A program made the position numbers and the translations under genes. From assembly GCF_017315705.1 (NCBI RefSeq), contig NZ_JAFLRF010000008.1:62001-126000 (forward strand): a DNA stretch of 64,000 nucleotides, given 5' to 3'. Numbering within the stretch: the first letter of the stretch is position 1; each line of letters opens with the position of its first letter. The stretch is from Trinickia mobilis (lineage in GTDB: Bacteria; Pseudomonadota; Gammaproteobacteria; Burkholderiales; Burkholderiaceae). The notes beneath the pieces were generated by a model. It worked only from the letters and a program-made list of their open reading frames with translations, did no database searches and was not told the origin of the DNA. Below, piece by piece: positions 28,916 through 38,103 of the stretch.

Positions 28916-30391
28916 TCATTTCAGCGCTTCGCCCGCGGTGTCGTTGCTCGCGTTCTGCACGGCCACGTCCGGCCAGCCGCCGCCGATCGCCTTGTAGAGC
29001 GTGACGGTATCGGTGAGGATCTGCTGCTGGTTCTGCAGCAGTTCGAGTTCGGCCGATGCGAGCGTGCGCTCCGATTCGAGCACTTCGAGCTGGGACACGA
29101 CGCCCTCCTTCAACTGCGCTTCGATCTGCGCCGCGACGACCCGCAGATGCTCGTTCTGCTGCGTCAGCTCGATGCGCTGCTTCTTGTGCGCATCGAGATT
29201 CACGAGTGCGTTCTCCACTTCTTCGAAGGCGGCGAATACCGTCTGCCGGTATTGCTGCTCGGCAACCTGGCTTTGTGCTTCGGTCGTCTTGATGTGCGCC
29301 TTCACGTCCGGGTCGAGCATGGGCAGATCGATGCTCGGCAGGAAGCTGAACGTGAACGTCTTGAACAAATCGGAGAGCTTGAACGCCGCGGTACCGCCGC
29401 GGCCCGTCAGGCTGATGCTCGGCAACTGCGCGAGCTTCGCGGCGCCGATCTGGTCGTACGATTCGAGAATGCGGTACTGCGCCGCAACGACGTCGGGCCG
29501 GCGCGACAGCAATTGCGCGGGCAGGCCCATCGGCACGTCCGGCACCTTGACGCGATCCTGCAGGTGGCCGGCGGGCATCTTGAATTCGCCGGCGGGCACG
29601 CCGACGAGCGTCGCGAGCGCGTTCTCGGCGAGCTCGCGCGAGCGGTGCAGGTCGATCAGTTCGTTAGCGATGCCGTTGACTTCGGCCTTCTGCCGCAGCA
29701 CTTCGGTCTGCGGCACGACGCCGTTCGCGTACATCGATTGATCGATCGCGAGGATCTGCTTGTTCTTGTCGAGCGTCTTCTGCTCCTGCGCGATCTGGTC
29801 GTCGAACTGGAGAATCTGGAAGTAGGTGCTCGACACGTCCGCGACCAGCGTCAGATAACCCGCGCGCCAGTCGGCTTCGGATGCGTGGTATTCGGCCTTT
29901 TGCGCCTGCACGCCCTTCTCGACCTTGCCCCAGATGTCGATATCCCAATTGACCTGCGAGCCGAGGTCGAACGTCTTCGTGAGCGGCGTGCCCGTGGTCT
30001 TTTCGAAGTCGACGCCCGCGCCGAGATCGGCGGAAGGCAATGCGCCCGCACGCGCTTCGCCGATCTGCGCGCCCGCCACCTGAATGCGGGCCGCAAGAAT
30101 CTTGATGTCGACGTTGCCGTCGATCGCTTTTTTCACCAGCGCGTCGAGATACGGATCGTCGAATGCCTTCCACCAATCGGGGTTGACCGTATCCGCCGCC
30201 GAAACCGGGCGCTGCGTATGCGCCCACGTATCCTTCGCCGGCATGTCAGGCCGCCTGTAGTCGGGAATGCTCAGGTCCATGCAGCCGCACAACACCGTCG
30301 CGCAAACGCCGGCCGCCATCGCGTGCTTGACGAACGCCTGCACGAGGCCGCTGCGAATCCGTGCATGAGCCGAACCGGTCGGGGTGTTCAC
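28916..30391 (-). CDS. TolC/NodT-like outer-membrane channel lipoprotein
   Basis: This 491-residue outer-membrane factor has a lipoprotein-type signal (VCATVLCGCMDLSIPDYR, lipidated Cys near 37) and the NodT start WWKAFDDPYLDALV. Two OEP repeats follow: WDIDIWGKVEKGVQAQKAEY in the first and YRQTVFAAFEEVENAL in the second. It would form the exit duct for the HlyD-ABC exporter encoded immediately downstream on the same strand (190 bp gap). Peptide 5 lies just upstream on the same strand, separated by a hairpin. NodT proteins usually serve RND pumps; here the neighbours indicate peptide export. A weak sigma54-like site lies 80-95 bp upstream. Confidence 0.92.
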   Translation of the reverse strand: MNTPTGSAHARIRSGLVQAFVKHAMAAGVCATVLCGCMDLSIPDYRRPDMPAKDTWAHTQRPVSAADTVNPDWWKAFDDPYLDALVKKAIDGNVDIKILAARIQVAGAQIGEARAGALPSADLGAGVDFEKTTGTPLTKTFDLGSQVNWDIDIWGKVEKGVQAQKAEYHASEADWRAGYLTLVADVSSTYFQILQFDDQIAQEQKTLDKNKQILAIDQSMYANGVVPQTEVLRQKAEVNGIANELIDLHRSRELAENALATLVGVPAGEFKMPAGHLQDRVKVPDVPMGLPAQLLSRRPDVVAAQYRILESYDQIGAAKLAQLPSISLTGRGGTAAFKLSDLFKTFTFSFLPSIDLPMLDPDVKAHIKTTEAQSQVAEQQYRQTVFAAFEEVENALVNLDAHKKQRIELTQQNEHLRVVAAQIEAQLKEGVVSQLEVLESERTLASAELELLQNQQQILTDTVTLYKAIGGGWPDVAVQNASNDTAGEALK

Positions 30392-30469
30392 GATCTGCTC
30401 CAGAAGAGGTGGGACGTGGGTGCCGCGGGAAGGAAGCTGAAGATCTCAGAGGGCGCGCGTGTGTGTGTC

Positions 30470-30485
30470 GGCCCCTGGCGTGCCG
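30470..30485 (-). promoter_or_regulatory. Weak candidate sigma54 promoter of the outer-membrane gene
   Basis: On the minus strand CGGCACGCCAGGGGCC keeps GG-N10-GC and a perfect GGCACG, but the -12 box is GGGCC instead of TTGCA. Spacing to the ATG is like that of the other sites. It may be functional, or the gene may be read from the peptide 5 promoter. Confidence 0.3.
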
Positions 30486-30486
30486 T

Positions 30487-30507
30487 GGAGGTTGCTCGGC
30501 AACCTCC
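30487..30507 (-). other. Hairpin after peptide 5
   Basis: GGAGGTTGC (30487-30495) pairs perfectly with GCAACCTCC (30499-30507) around a 3-base loop. No T-run follows on the minus strand, so it may limit rather than stop read-through from peptide 5 into the outer-membrane gene. Confidence 0.65.
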
Positions 30508-30522
30508 GCGGCTTTGCATCGA

Positions 30523-30786
30523 TCAGAAATTGATCGTGTTGCGGGCGTTCTGCGACGGGTTGACCGTCGAGTGGATGCCCGAAGCGAACGCGACGTCGTT
30601 GCCGGTGTTGTTCTCGATGCTGTTGCTTTGGCCGATCAGCTGGGTCGCGCTGAAGTTCGTCGTATCGACATGCACCGACGGAAACACCGGATACACGACC
30701 GGCAGGTAGCCGCCGCGCACGGCGGACATTTCACGGCCGTCGAGTTCTTTGGCGACGGCGAGGTCTTCGATCATCAAGGTCTTCAT
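30523..30786 (-). CDS. Double-glycine leader secreted peptide 5
   Basis: This 87-residue protein is a close paralogue of peptide 1: the same 26-residue leader form ending RGG and a 61-residue Asn/Thr/Val-rich mature part. Eleven positions differ by my count, most of them in the mature part between residues 48 and 82. GGAG is seven bases before the ATG, and the sigma54 promoter upstream is nearly identical to that of peptide 1. The two copies sit in inverted orientation at opposite ends of the module, next to the kinase and the outer-membrane gene. The mature fold and function are unknown. Confidence 0.85.
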   Translation of the reverse strand: MKTLMIEDLAVAKELDGREMSAVRGGYLPVVYPVFPSVHVDTTNFSATQLIGQSNSIENNTGNDVAFASGIHSTVNPSQNARNTINF

Positions 30787-30859
30787 GACAGTTCTCCAAA
30801 TGTGAGAGAGAGGCTTCGGTGGATTGAGCTGCAAGTGTTGCGGGCTCGAGCCTCATACT

Positions 30860-30874
30860 GCATAGCGTGTGCCA
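30860..30874 (-). promoter_or_regulatory. Sigma54 promoter of peptide 5
   Basis: On the minus strand TGGCACACGCTATGC differs from the peptide 1 promoter at one base and has exact GG-N10-GC spacing. It lies about 75 bp before the ATG. A perfect palindrome TGCGCG-N3-CGCGCA stands about 20 bp further upstream (30892-30906) and is a possible activator site. Confidence 0.85.
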
Positions 30875-31057
30875 AGCAAGCTGGCGCGTTTGCGCGAATC
30901 GCGCAGACGCCCGTCAATGCTGGGCCTTGCGGAAAGGGAGAACGACTCGGGGAATGCGCCGCAGCGGCGCGACGACAACGAGTGAAGGGGTTTGACCAAC
31001 AAGCGGGGCGTGAAGTGTTGCCGCCGCGGCAACACTTGCCGCGCAGACCCGCTGACC

Positions 31058-31498
31058 TCACTTCACGTAGATCGTGATCTTCTTCGAATAGACCGGGGGA
31101 TTGTGCGGCACGTGATTGAAGTCGCCCATCAGCAGTTGCAGTGTGTGCTTGCCGGGAGGCAGCTCGAGCGTGGTCTCGGTCTGCCCTGCGCCGAAGTGCA
31201 GATGATTTCTGTCGGACGGTATCTGCTGATCCATCGGCGGCAGGTCGGTGTCGATCAACAGGTGATGGTGGCCCGTGTTCGGAAATTGGACGCCCACCGG
31301 CGCCACCCCCATGTAGCGCAGCCCGAACCAGACGCGAAACGGCTTGCCGGCCGGCAGCACCTGCCCATCGTTGGGCCAGCCGATATAGACGACGGCGCGC
31401 GGATCGGCCGGCGTGGGGCCGGCGAACGCGACGTTCGCGAAATTGGCGACGCTGGCCGAAATCAGCAAGGCGGCGGCTAACGCAAATCCCTTTTTCAT
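31058..31498 (-). CDS. DUF4399 exported protein A
   Basis: This 146-residue protein has a clear signal peptide (KKGFALAAALLISASVANFANVAFAG) followed by one DUF4399 domain with the family's His-rich core NTGHHHLLIDTDLP, DRNHLHFGAG and LELPPGKHTLQLLMGDFNH. The clustered histidines suggest metal binding, but no activity is known to me. The ATG at 31498 was chosen for the signal peptide. It lies 55 bp after a second DUF4399 gene on the same strand, so they form a tandem pair from duplication. A link to the peptide-secretion genes is only positional. Confidence 0.85.
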   Translation of the reverse strand: MKKGFALAAALLISASVANFANVAFAGPTPADPRAVVYIGWPNDGQVLPAGKPFRVWFGLRYMGVAPVGVQFPNTGHHHLLIDTDLPPMDQQIPSDRNHLHFGAGQTETTLELPPGKHTLQLLMGDFNHVPHNPPVYSKKITIYVK

Positions 31499-31553
31499 GG
31501 CGTTGACTCCCGGTTCTTCGTAGAGGCCGAGTCGGGCCAAAGCGCGGCGCCCG

Positions 31554-31997
31554 CTATTTGACGGTGATCGTGATCTTCTGCGAATACACCGGCGGGTTGT
31601 GCGGCACGTGGTTGAAGTCTCCCATCAGGAGCTGCAGCGTGTGCTTGCCGGGAGGCAGCTCGATGCGGGCTTCGGTCTCGCCGGCACCGAAATGCAGGTG
31701 ATTTCGGTCGGACGGAATCGGCTGGTCCATCGGCGGCAGATCGGTGTCGATCAGCAGATGGTGATGCCCCGTGTTGGGCCGGTCGACGCCCTTCGGACAG
31801 ACGCTCATGTTGCGCAGGCCCATGCGCACCCAGAACTTGCCGCCGGAAATCACCGCGCCGTCATACGGCCAGATGATGTACACCTCGGCGCCGGGCGGGG
31901 ACGGCGTGGGTCCGGCCAATGCCGTGCACGGCAGCATGACGCCGGTGGCCCAGGGAAGCGTGGCGGCGATTGCGACAAGCATGGTTCTTCTTTGCAT
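31554..31997 (-). CDS. DUF4399 exported protein B
   Basis: This 147-residue paralogue of the neighbouring DUF4399 protein keeps the same His-rich core (NTGHHHLLIDTDLP, DRNHLHFGAGETEARIELPPGKHTLQ). A signal peptide opens RRTMLVAIAATLPWATGVML; the RR is not a full Tat motif. The ATG at 31997 follows GGGAGG at seven bases. The frame continues upstream through a 9-bp repeat encoding Lys-Asp-Ile tripeptides, but the strong ribosome site argues that this stretch is untranslated leader. Function unknown. Confidence 0.85.
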   Translation of the reverse strand: MQRRTMLVAIAATLPWATGVMLPCTALAGPTPSPPGAEVYIIWPYDGAVISGGKFWVRMGLRNMSVCPKGVDRPNTGHHHLLIDTDLPPMDQPIPSDRNHLHFGAGETEARIELPPGKHTLQLLMGDFNHVPHNPPVYSQKITITVK

Positions 31998-32013
31998 GAC
32001 CGTGCCTCCCTTC

Positions 32014-32049
32014 AAGTCCTTTACGTCCTTGATGTCCTTGATGTCCTTG
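32014..32049 (-). repeat. 9-bp tandem repeat in the DUF4399 leader
   Basis: Four 9-bp units (variants of ATGTCCTTG on the plus strand) lie just upstream of the DUF4399 B ribosome site. Together with similar 9-bp runs at 26682, 38806 and within the DUF1571 gene they show a recurring slippage-prone sequence type. Confidence 0.8.
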
Positions 32050-32273
32050 ACAGCCTTCATGCCGCGTCGCGGTTGCGGCCGCGCCGCGATTTATAGCTTA
32101 GGACGTAACGCGCGCGAACCCTACCTCGCGATGCCGGCAAGAACCCTATTCTCGCTAATACCCATATCCGTATGACGCGTATTCAAGCGCAGACTATTCG
32201 TTCGTCTTTAGTCAAAATCTGCTGCTATCGTTGTTGAAGGGGATGCGCGATGCCGGATACAAGGAGACTGAAC

Positions 32274-33386
32274 ATGTGGCGAAGACTCTTTCCCGTATGC
32301 CTGTTCGCGTCGCTCCTCGCTGCGTGGCCGGGATGGTCGCAAGGGGGCGTACTGCCTAAAGACAGCTCGGAACAATACGAAATCACCTTCTGGGATTCGA
32401 TCAAGAACAGCACTTACCCGGGCGATTACGAGGCGTATCTGAAGGCTTATCCGAACGGGCGCTTCGTGCCGCTCGCGCAGGCGCGCCTCGAGCGGCTGCG
32501 CGCCGCCGCGTCCGCAGGACAGGCGGCACACCCGCCGGCAGCGCAGACTCCCACGGCGCCGCTTGCCCCCGCGCCTGCTCCATCAATGAATACGCAAGCG
32601 CCCTACGGCGCGGCGCCGGCGGCGCCCGCGCCCGCACCCGCTAAACCCGCCGCACCCGCGACAGCCGGCGCGCAAGAAATCAAGGACTGTCCCGCCTGCC
32701 CTGCGCTGATCGCGGTCAATCCCGGCGCGTTCACGATGGGCAACAACACGGATGATCCGTCGGAGAAGCCCGCGCATCACGTCACGATCGGCCACCCGTT
32801 CGCGCTCGCGAAATACGCGGTCACGGTCACGCAATGGAAAGCCTGCGTCAGTGCGGGAGCCTGTCCGCAACTGTCGAATGAAAACAACTCGGGCCCGAAT
32901 ACGCCGGTGCGCGACGTGAGCTGGGACGACGCGCAGCAATATCTGAAGTGGCTGACGAAAATCAGCGGCAAGTCCTATCGCTTGCCGACCGAGGCGGAAT
33001 GGGAATACGCGGCGCGCGGCGGCACCTCGACGCGCTACTGGTGGGGCGACACGATGAAGAAAGGCGACGCGAACTGCAAGGGCTGCGGCGACCCTTGGCA
33101 TCCCGACGCGCCCGCCGACGTCGGCACGTTCGCCGCCAATCCCTACGGCTTCTACGACATGAACGGCGGCGTGTGGGAGTGGGTCAGCGATTGCTGGCAC
33201 AGCTCGTACAAAAACGCGCCGGCCGACGGCCGCTCATGGGACGAACCGATGTGCGAAGTGCGCGTGATTCGCGGCGGCTCGTGGAGGGACGACGCGAGCT
33301 ACATGCTCTCGTCGACGCGCTTCAAATACGACGGCAGCGTGCGCGATTCGGAGAACGGGTTTCGCGTGGCGCGCGACATGAAATGA
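32274..33386 (+). CDS. SUMF1/FGE-domain exported protein
   Basis: This 370-residue protein has a signal peptide ([22 protein letters not shown]). A short region ([30 protein letters not shown]) and a Pro/Ala linker (about 85-135) follow. The C-terminal formylglycine-generating-enzyme-like domain includes [40 protein letters not shown] and RVIRGGSW. Most bacterial members are not sulfatase activators; TagR, a regulator of the type VI kinase PpkA, has this domain. That parallel is interesting given the kinase/PP2C/FHA genes nearby. The ATG at 32274 has AAGGAG seven bases upstream; 32250 is an alternative. It is divergent from the DUF4399 genes. Confidence 0.88.
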   Translation: MWRRLFPVCLFASLLAAWPGWSQGGVLPKDSSEQYEITFWDSIKNSTYPGDYEAYLKAYPNGRFVPLAQARLERLRAAASAGQAAHPPAAQTPTAPLAPAPAPSMNTQAPYGAAPAAPAPAPAKPAAPATAGAQEIKDCPACPALIAVNPGAFTMGNNTDDPSEKPAHHVTIGHPFALAKYAVTVTQWKACVSAGACPQLSNENNSGPNTPVRDVSWDDAQQYLKWLTKISGKSYRLPTEAEWEYAARGGTSTRYWWGDTMKKGDANCKGCGDPWHPDAPADVGTFAANPYGFYDMNGGVWEWVSDCWHSSYKNAPADGRSWDEPMCEVRVIRGGSWRDDASYMLSSTRFKYDGSVRDSENGFRVARDMK

Positions 33387-33431
33387 GGTAATGTCCCGGT
33401 TCGATACTGTCCAACGCGCCCCGGGAGCACC

Positions 33432-33854
33432 ATGACCTACGACAGCAACAACCCCTTCGCAAAAATCCTTCGCGGCGACGCCCCTTGCGTCAAGGTGTGC
33501 GAGACCGACGACGTCCTGGCCTTCATGGACTTGATGCCGCAATCCGATGGCCATGTGCTGGTGTTGCCCAAGGAACCCGCGGCCACCCTCTTCGATTTGT
33601 CCGACGCCGCGGCCGAAGCGAGCATCCGCGTGGTACGGCGCGTCGCGCTTGCCGTGCGCGCGGCGCTCTCGCCCGATGGCGTCTTCGTCGGGCAGTTCAA
33701 CGGACGCGCCGCGGGCCAGACCGTCGCACACGTGCATTTCCACGTGATCCCGCGCTGGGCCGATCAGCCGCTGCGGATGCACGCCCGCGTGGTCGCCGAT
33801 GCGGCGGAATTGGAAGCGCTCGCCGAGCGCATTCGCGCGCATCTGCGCGATTGA
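33432..33854 (+). CDS. HIT-family nucleotide hydrolase
   Basis: This 140-residue protein of the histidine triad family contains the catalytic HVHFHVIP motif near residues 100-107 and the N-terminal FAKILRGDAPC of HinT-like members. These enzymes hydrolyse nucleoside phosphoramidates or dinucleotides in the cytosol. GGGAGC precedes the ATG. It follows the SUMF1-domain gene by 45 bp and could be co-transcribed, though the functions look unrelated. Confidence 0.93.
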   Translation: MTYDSNNPFAKILRGDAPCVKVCETDDVLAFMDLMPQSDGHVLVLPKEPAATLFDLSDAAAEASIRVVRRVALAVRAALSPDGVFVGQFNGRAAGQTVAHVHFHVIPRWADQPLRMHARVVADAAELEALAERIRAHLRD

Positions 33855-33894
33855 GCACACGGCTCAGCACGCCGCCGAACGTGCAACTGAACGC

Positions 33895-34272
33895 CTACGA
33901 CCGCCCGATCAGCGAAAAGGTCTTGTGCGCTTTGTGAGCCTTCGCGTCCTCGCTGTCGTCACCGCCGATCACGCCGAACTCGATCGGAAAGCGCGTGTAG
34001 AAAACGTGCACGTTCTCGGCGCGCACCGCGTCGAGCATGCGCTCGGCCTCGTCTTCGGTGACCGCGAGAATGATCTGCAGCGGCTGGTCGGCCAGCTTGA
34101 GCACGTGCGCCGCATGATGGGCGCCCGCGTGTCCGATGCCTTCGGCCGCGCTGATGACCGTCGCGCCGTGAATACCAAGCTGGCGCGCCTCGTGCAGGAG
34201 CCATTCGCAGACGGTCTGATGACCGTGCTTGCGATTCTGCTCGGTGTAGAACGTCAGTTGATAGCCGTTCAC
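33895..34272 (-). CDS. DUF190 protein A
   Basis: This 125-residue DUF190 protein is a small PII-like fold, with GYQLTFYTEQNRKHGHQTVCEWLL at the N-terminus and FPIEFGVI late. DUF190 proteins often accompany CrcB fluoride channels. It forms a minus-strand cluster with a TfoX-like gene and a second DUF190 gene, divergent from crcB. It is likely a small cytosolic regulator; its ligand is not visible from sequence. Confidence 0.85.
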   Translation of the reverse strand: MNGYQLTFYTEQNRKHGHQTVCEWLLHEARQLGIHGATVISAAEGIGHAGAHHAAHVLKLADQPLQIILAVTEDEAERMLDAVRAENVHVFYTRFPIEFGVIGGDDSEDAKAHKAHKTFSLIGRS

Positions 34273-34305
34273 GATCCCCTCCGCCCGCCGCGCATGCGTC
34301 GGCGT

Positions 34306-34659
34306 CTATGCAGCGCCATGCTCGCGCTGCGCGAAGCGAATCGCTTCGGCCAGCACCGGCGCGATCTCGTCGACGCGGTCGCGCTCGATCCGCAACTCGA
34401 CCCACTCGTTCATTGCCGAGCGGCCGTAAGGCTGAAATGCGAACGCGCGGCCGCTTTGCACGAGCGCCGCCGCACGCTCGGCGGGCAGCTTGATGCCGAG
34501 GCCGCTGCCGTACACGCAGAACGCAATGCGGCGCCCGACAAAGGCCGCCGGACAGCCGAACATCGCCCCTTCGTGCACGGGCGCATCGATGTCGCGGACT
34601 TCATTGAAGGCCGCGTCGAATAGAAACCGGTCATGCAAGAGCCTGGGTGTCGAGTTCAT
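34306..34659 (-). CDS. TfoX N-terminal-domain-like protein
   Basis: This 117-residue protein resembles the TfoX/YjhX N-terminal domain: it has the GAMFGCPAAFVGRRIAFCVY strand pair and GIKLPAERAAALV. There is no C-terminal TfoX domain, so a competence role should not be assumed. It lies between two DUF190 genes (33 and 47 bp gaps), so the three are probably one operon. The ATG at 34659 follows AAGGAGAAG. Confidence 0.75.
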   Translation of the reverse strand: MNSTPRLLHDRFLFDAAFNEVRDIDAPVHEGAMFGCPAAFVGRRIAFCVYGSGLGIKLPAERAAALVQSGRAFAFQPYGRSAMNEWVELRIERDRVDEIAPVLAEAIRFAQREHGAA

Positions 34660-34706
34660 GCTCTTCTCCTTGTCGACCCGTGCAGTGCCTGCACGCGCTT
34701 TGCGAA

Positions 34707-35048
34707 TCACGCTCCTTCGCGCGAAGTTCGCTCCGCCCCGATGACCTCGTACTCGATCGGATACCGCGTATAGAAGAGGCGGACTCCGCCTTGCCGCAAG
34801 CTGTCGAGTAGTCCATCGATCCGGCCGTCCTCGGCGGCGACCGTAACCGCCACCGGTTGATCGGCCAATTCGAAAAAGCGTGCTGCGTGGTATTTGCCGT
34901 GCGTGCCGTATCCTTCGGTCACTTCGATGACGGTCGCGCCCTGAATGCCCGCCTTCGTGGCTTCGTCGAGAATCCAATCGACCACGGTCTTGCGGTTCTT
35001 GCGGTGGCTCTGATTCGCCGCGTACACCGTCAACTGGCTGCCTTTCAT
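34707..35048 (-). CDS. DUF190 protein B
   Basis: This 113-residue DUF190 protein is paralogous to the one at 33895: it shares [25 protein letters not shown], the [12 protein letters not shown] loop and [13 protein letters not shown]. The ATG at 35048 was chosen as the family start; the frame runs upstream without a ribosome site. It is the first gene of a three-gene unit divergent from crcB, across a 230-bp gap. Confidence 0.85.
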   Translation of the reverse strand: MKGSQLTVYAANQSHRKNRKTVVDWILDEATKAGIQGATVIEVTEGYGTHGKYHAARFFELADQPVAVTVAAEDGRIDGLLDSLRQGGVRLFYTRYPIEYEVIGAERTSREGA

Positions 35049-35279
35049 GGAACACTCCGATGGATCGGCATGAACGCGCGGTCGGCGCATCGAAGCGCGA
35101 TCCGGCAGGCAAACTCGCGGGGTGGGGGGGGTCAATCGAGTGTAGCACCCGCGCCTGGCAGCCGCCATCCGCGTATCCGGCAAATGCTAGACTCCCGGCC
35201 TAGCCAATCGGGAACCGCGCGGCGGCCTGCGTTCCGCTCGCGCCGGCCTCCGGCTGTCCAACCTTGCCTGGAATGTCAC

Positions 35280-35660
35280 ATGTATTGGTCCATCCTCGCC
35301 GTCGGCATTGGCGGCGCGCTCGGCTCGCTCGCCCGCTGGGTGCTGGGCATCCGCCTCAACAGCCTCTTCCCGGCGCTGCCGATGGGCACGCTCGCCGCGA
35401 ACCTGATCGCCGGCTACGTGATCGGGCTCGCCGTCGCCTTCTTCACCAAGCTGCCGGACGTCCCCCCGGAATGGCGGCTCTTCGTGGTGACGGGCCTCAT
35501 GGGCGGGCTCTCCACGTTCTCGACGTTCTCGGCAGAAGTCGTCGCGCAACTGCAGCAAGGGCGGCTCGGCTGGGCGGCGATGGAAATCGCGGTCCACGTC
35601 AGCGGTTCGCTCATCATGACGACGCTCGGCATCGCGACCGTTGCGCTCGTGGTCCGCTAG
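35280..35660 (+). CDS. crcB: CrcB/Fluc fluoride channel
   Basis: This 126-residue integral membrane protein has four predicted spans and typical CrcB features: [28 protein letters not shown] and [17 protein letters not shown] (the phenylalanine-lined pore region). Fluc channels work as dual-topology dimers and export fluoride. The divergent DUF190 genes are common companions. I looked for a fluoride riboswitch in the leader and did not recognise one. Confidence 0.93.
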   Translation: MYWSILAVGIGGALGSLARWVLGIRLNSLFPALPMGTLAANLIAGYVIGLAVAFFTKLPDVPPEWRLFVVTGLMGGLSTFSTFSAEVVAQLQQGRLGWAAMEIAVHVSGSLIMTTLGIATVALVVR

Positions 35661-35718
35661 AACCTTTTCAAGCTCATACGCTTAGAGGCTTCTTCGGCAT
35701 TGGCAAGCCACACGCACA

Positions 35719-36291
35719 TTACCCTGCCCCTGCGCGTAAATCCTCCCGCACGATGCGATAGCGCACGTAACGCTTGCCGTCGCTATCCGCCTGCCCGACG
35801 CGCCGCATGCCGAGCTTCTCGGCGACGCGCCGCGAGGCGGCATTTTCCGCCGCGATATCGGCGACGAGGCGCGGCAGTCTCACCGTATCGAACGCGTGCC
35901 GCCCGATGGCGCGCGCCGCTTCGCTCGCCATCCCCCTGCCCCACGCATCGCGCACGAGCCGCCAGCCGATCTCGACCTCCGGCCCCGCGCCGTGATCGGG
36001 AATCAACAGCACCCAGCCGATGAACCGCTCGGGCGCAGCCGCTTCGAAGATCGACCAATAACCGAGCCCGCGTGGATACGCGCGGGTAATCCGGCATTCG
36101 ACGAACTGCCGGTGCGCGGCAGGGTCGTCCCACGGGCCGGCGATGTGGCGCGTCACTTGCGGATCGCGGTCCATCGCGAGACACGCTTCGAGATCGGCCA
36201 TCGTGCGTGGGCGCAGCAACAGACGGCCGGTGTCGAACGCGGGTAAAAGGTCGTCAGCGGGCGCGGCTGACGTTATCGAAAACGATGTCAT
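35719..36291 (-). CDS. GNAT acetyltransferase (RimJ/RimL type)
   Basis: This 190-residue GNAT of the RimJ/RimL branch opens RLLLRPRTMADLEACLAM, contains the acetyl-CoA region VEIGWRLVRDAWGRGMASEAARAI and ends with NAASRRVAEKLGMRRVG. It would acetylate a protein N-terminus or small molecule; the substrate is unknown. The ATG at 36291 is preferred although no strong ribosome site is seen. It converges with crcB. Confidence 0.87.
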   Translation of the reverse strand: MTSFSITSAAPADDLLPAFDTGRLLLRPRTMADLEACLAMDRDPQVTRHIAGPWDDPAAHRQFVECRITRAYPRGLGYWSIFEAAAPERFIGWVLLIPDHGAGPEVEIGWRLVRDAWGRGMASEAARAIGRHAFDTVRLPRLVADIAAENAASRRVAEKLGMRRVGQADSDGKRYVRYRIVREDLRAGAG

Positions 36292-36641
36292 GGCGTAAAT
36301 CGGCAAAGAGAACGGCTAAGACTGCGCGGGCATGAGCAGCCCGTCGAATACCGCTAACGGCACGCGATTGCAATTGGCACATGCCGGAGTATGCCGCGCT
36401 TCAGACATTGACAACCTACGCACTTGGCAAGGCTTTGAAAATTACGTTTAGCCAACAACGCAAGCGGCTTTCTTTAACGTTTCGAAACGACGCTAGGGAT
36501 TATTACTAAGAAATCACCTATGAACCATGCAACCGCTTAAGCGGCGGCGTACACTCGCACGTGCCCAATCACGGGGGCGTGCCCGGCTTCGGCACCGCCC
36601 CGCCCAGCCCGGGCCACACGGAGACTCAGGAGAACAACGAC
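36292..36641. other. Gene-free interval with palindrome
   Basis: This is a 350-bp intergenic region between the GNAT and the MFS gene. It holds a TTGACA at 36408-36413 without a convincing -10, and a perfect 12-bp palindrome CCGCTTAAGCGG at 36534-36545 about 100 bp before the MFS start, a possible operator. No gene seen. Confidence 0.4.
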
Positions 36642-37862
36642 ATGAGCTGGACGCGCGAACAGAGAAACGTAACGATCGCAGCCTACCTCGGCTGGACACT
36701 CGATGCCTTCGATTTCTTCCTCATGGTGTTCGTATTCAAGGACATCGCCGCCGAATTCAATACCAAGATCACCGACGTCACGATTGCGCTTACGCTGACG
36801 CTCGCCATGCGCCCGATCGGCGCGCTGATATTCGGGCGGCTTGCCGATAAATTCGGGCGGCGTCCGACGCTGATGCTCAATATCGCGTGCTATTCGCTGA
36901 TCGAATTGCTCTCCGGCTTCTCGCCGAACCTGACCACGCTGCTCGTGTTGCGCGCGCTCTTCGGCATCGCGATGGGCGGCGAATGGGGCGTCGGCTCCGC
37001 GCTCACGATGGAAACCGTGCCCACGCATTCGCGCGGCATCGTCTCCGGTCTCCTGCAAGCGGGCTACCCGAGCGGTTATCTGCTCGCTTCGATCGTGTAC
37101 GGCCTCCTCTATCAATACATCGGCTGGCGCGGCATGTTCTTCGTCGGCGTCGCGCCGGCGCTGCTCGTGATGTACATCCGCTCGAGCGTGCCCGAATCGC
37201 CCGTTTGGAAGACGATGGAAAAGCGCCCGCGCCCGAGCCTTGTCGATACGCTCAAGCAAAACTGGAAGCTGTCCATCTACGCGATCGTGCTGATGACCTG
37301 CTTCAACTTCTTCTCGCACGGCACGCAGGACCTGTATCCGACCTTCCTGCAAAAGCAGCATCATTTCGATCCGCACACGGTGTCGCTCATCGCGATCACG
37401 CTGAATATCGGCGCGATCGTCGGCGGCCTGTTCTTCGGCTCGCTCTCCGAGAAGATCGGCCGGCGCCGCGCGATCTTCATTGCGGCGCTGATCGCGCTGC
37501 CGGTGCTGCCGCTTTGGGCCTTTTCGACGACGGCTGTCATGCTCGCGATCGGCGCGTTCCTGATGCAGATCTCCGTGCAAGGCGCATGGGGCGTGATACC
37601 GGTCCACTTGAACGAGATCTCGCCGGATGAAATCCGCGCGACGTTCCCGGGTTTTGTGTATCAGCTCGGCAACCTGCTGGCGTCCGGCAATGCGCCGATG
37701 CAGTCCGCGTTTGCCGAGAGCCACGACAACAACTATGCGATGGCGCTCGCGCTCGTCTGCGGCATCGTGGCGGTCGTCATTGCCGTGCTGATCCTGTTCA
37801 GCCGTGAGCGGCGCGGTATCGATATGCGGCAATCGGCCGAGCACGTCACATCGACGGCTTGA
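36642..37862 (+). CDS. SHS-family MFS carboxylate transporter
   Basis: This 406-residue MFS protein has about 12 spans and the start YLGWTLDAFDFFLMVFVF that is typical of the sialate:H+ symporter family (NanT, lactate/pyruvate carriers). It also has GRLADKFGRRPTLM and GIAMGGEWGVGSALTMETV. The substrate is likely a monocarboxylate; sialic acid is unlikely because no nan genes are present. The ATG at 36642 has AGGAG nine bases upstream. It is monocistronic, closed by a strong terminator. Confidence 0.88.
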   Translation: MSWTREQRNVTIAAYLGWTLDAFDFFLMVFVFKDIAAEFNTKITDVTIALTLTLAMRPIGALIFGRLADKFGRRPTLMLNIACYSLIELLSGFSPNLTTLLVLRALFGIAMGGEWGVGSALTMETVPTHSRGIVSGLLQAGYPSGYLLASIVYGLLYQYIGWRGMFFVGVAPALLVMYIRSSVPESPVWKTMEKRPRPSLVDTLKQNWKLSIYAIVLMTCFNFFSHGTQDLYPTFLQKQHHFDPHTVSLIAITLNIGAIVGGLFFGSLSEKIGRRRAIFIAALIALPVLPLWAFSTTAVMLAIGAFLMQISVQGAWGVIPVHLNEISPDEIRATFPGFVYQLGNLLASGNAPMQSAFAESHDNNYAMALALVCGIVAVVIAVLILFSRERRGIDMRQSAEHVTSTA

Positions 37863-37876
37863 CGTTCCGATTGAAA

Positions 37877-37906
37877 GCGAAAGGCGCTTAGTAGAGCGCC
37901 TTTCGC
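37877..37906 (+). terminator. Terminator hairpin after the MFS gene
   Basis: GCGAAAGGCGCT (37877-37888) and AGCGCCTTTCGC (37895-37906) form a perfect 12-bp stem with a six-base loop directly after the stop codon. No T-run follows on the plus strand. Confidence 0.75.
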
Positions 37907-38103
37907 CATTGCAAGCGTGAAGCGATGCATGCGTGGGCGTGCAAGCGGTTGAATTGTTCTTTGCTTTAACGGCCTAGAGGACTCTGTCGATACACAAGCC
38001 TTGCCGTGATGACGCGTCGTTCCGTATCGTATAAAAAACAGTGGTTTACATTCGAGAGTTGAATCGCTTGTACGCGGCCGGGACACCGGCATGGGAGGCG
38101 CAC

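Noticed and set aside
35049-35279. Fluoride riboswitch before crcB
   Set aside because: I could not find the conserved crcB-motif segments in either orientation.
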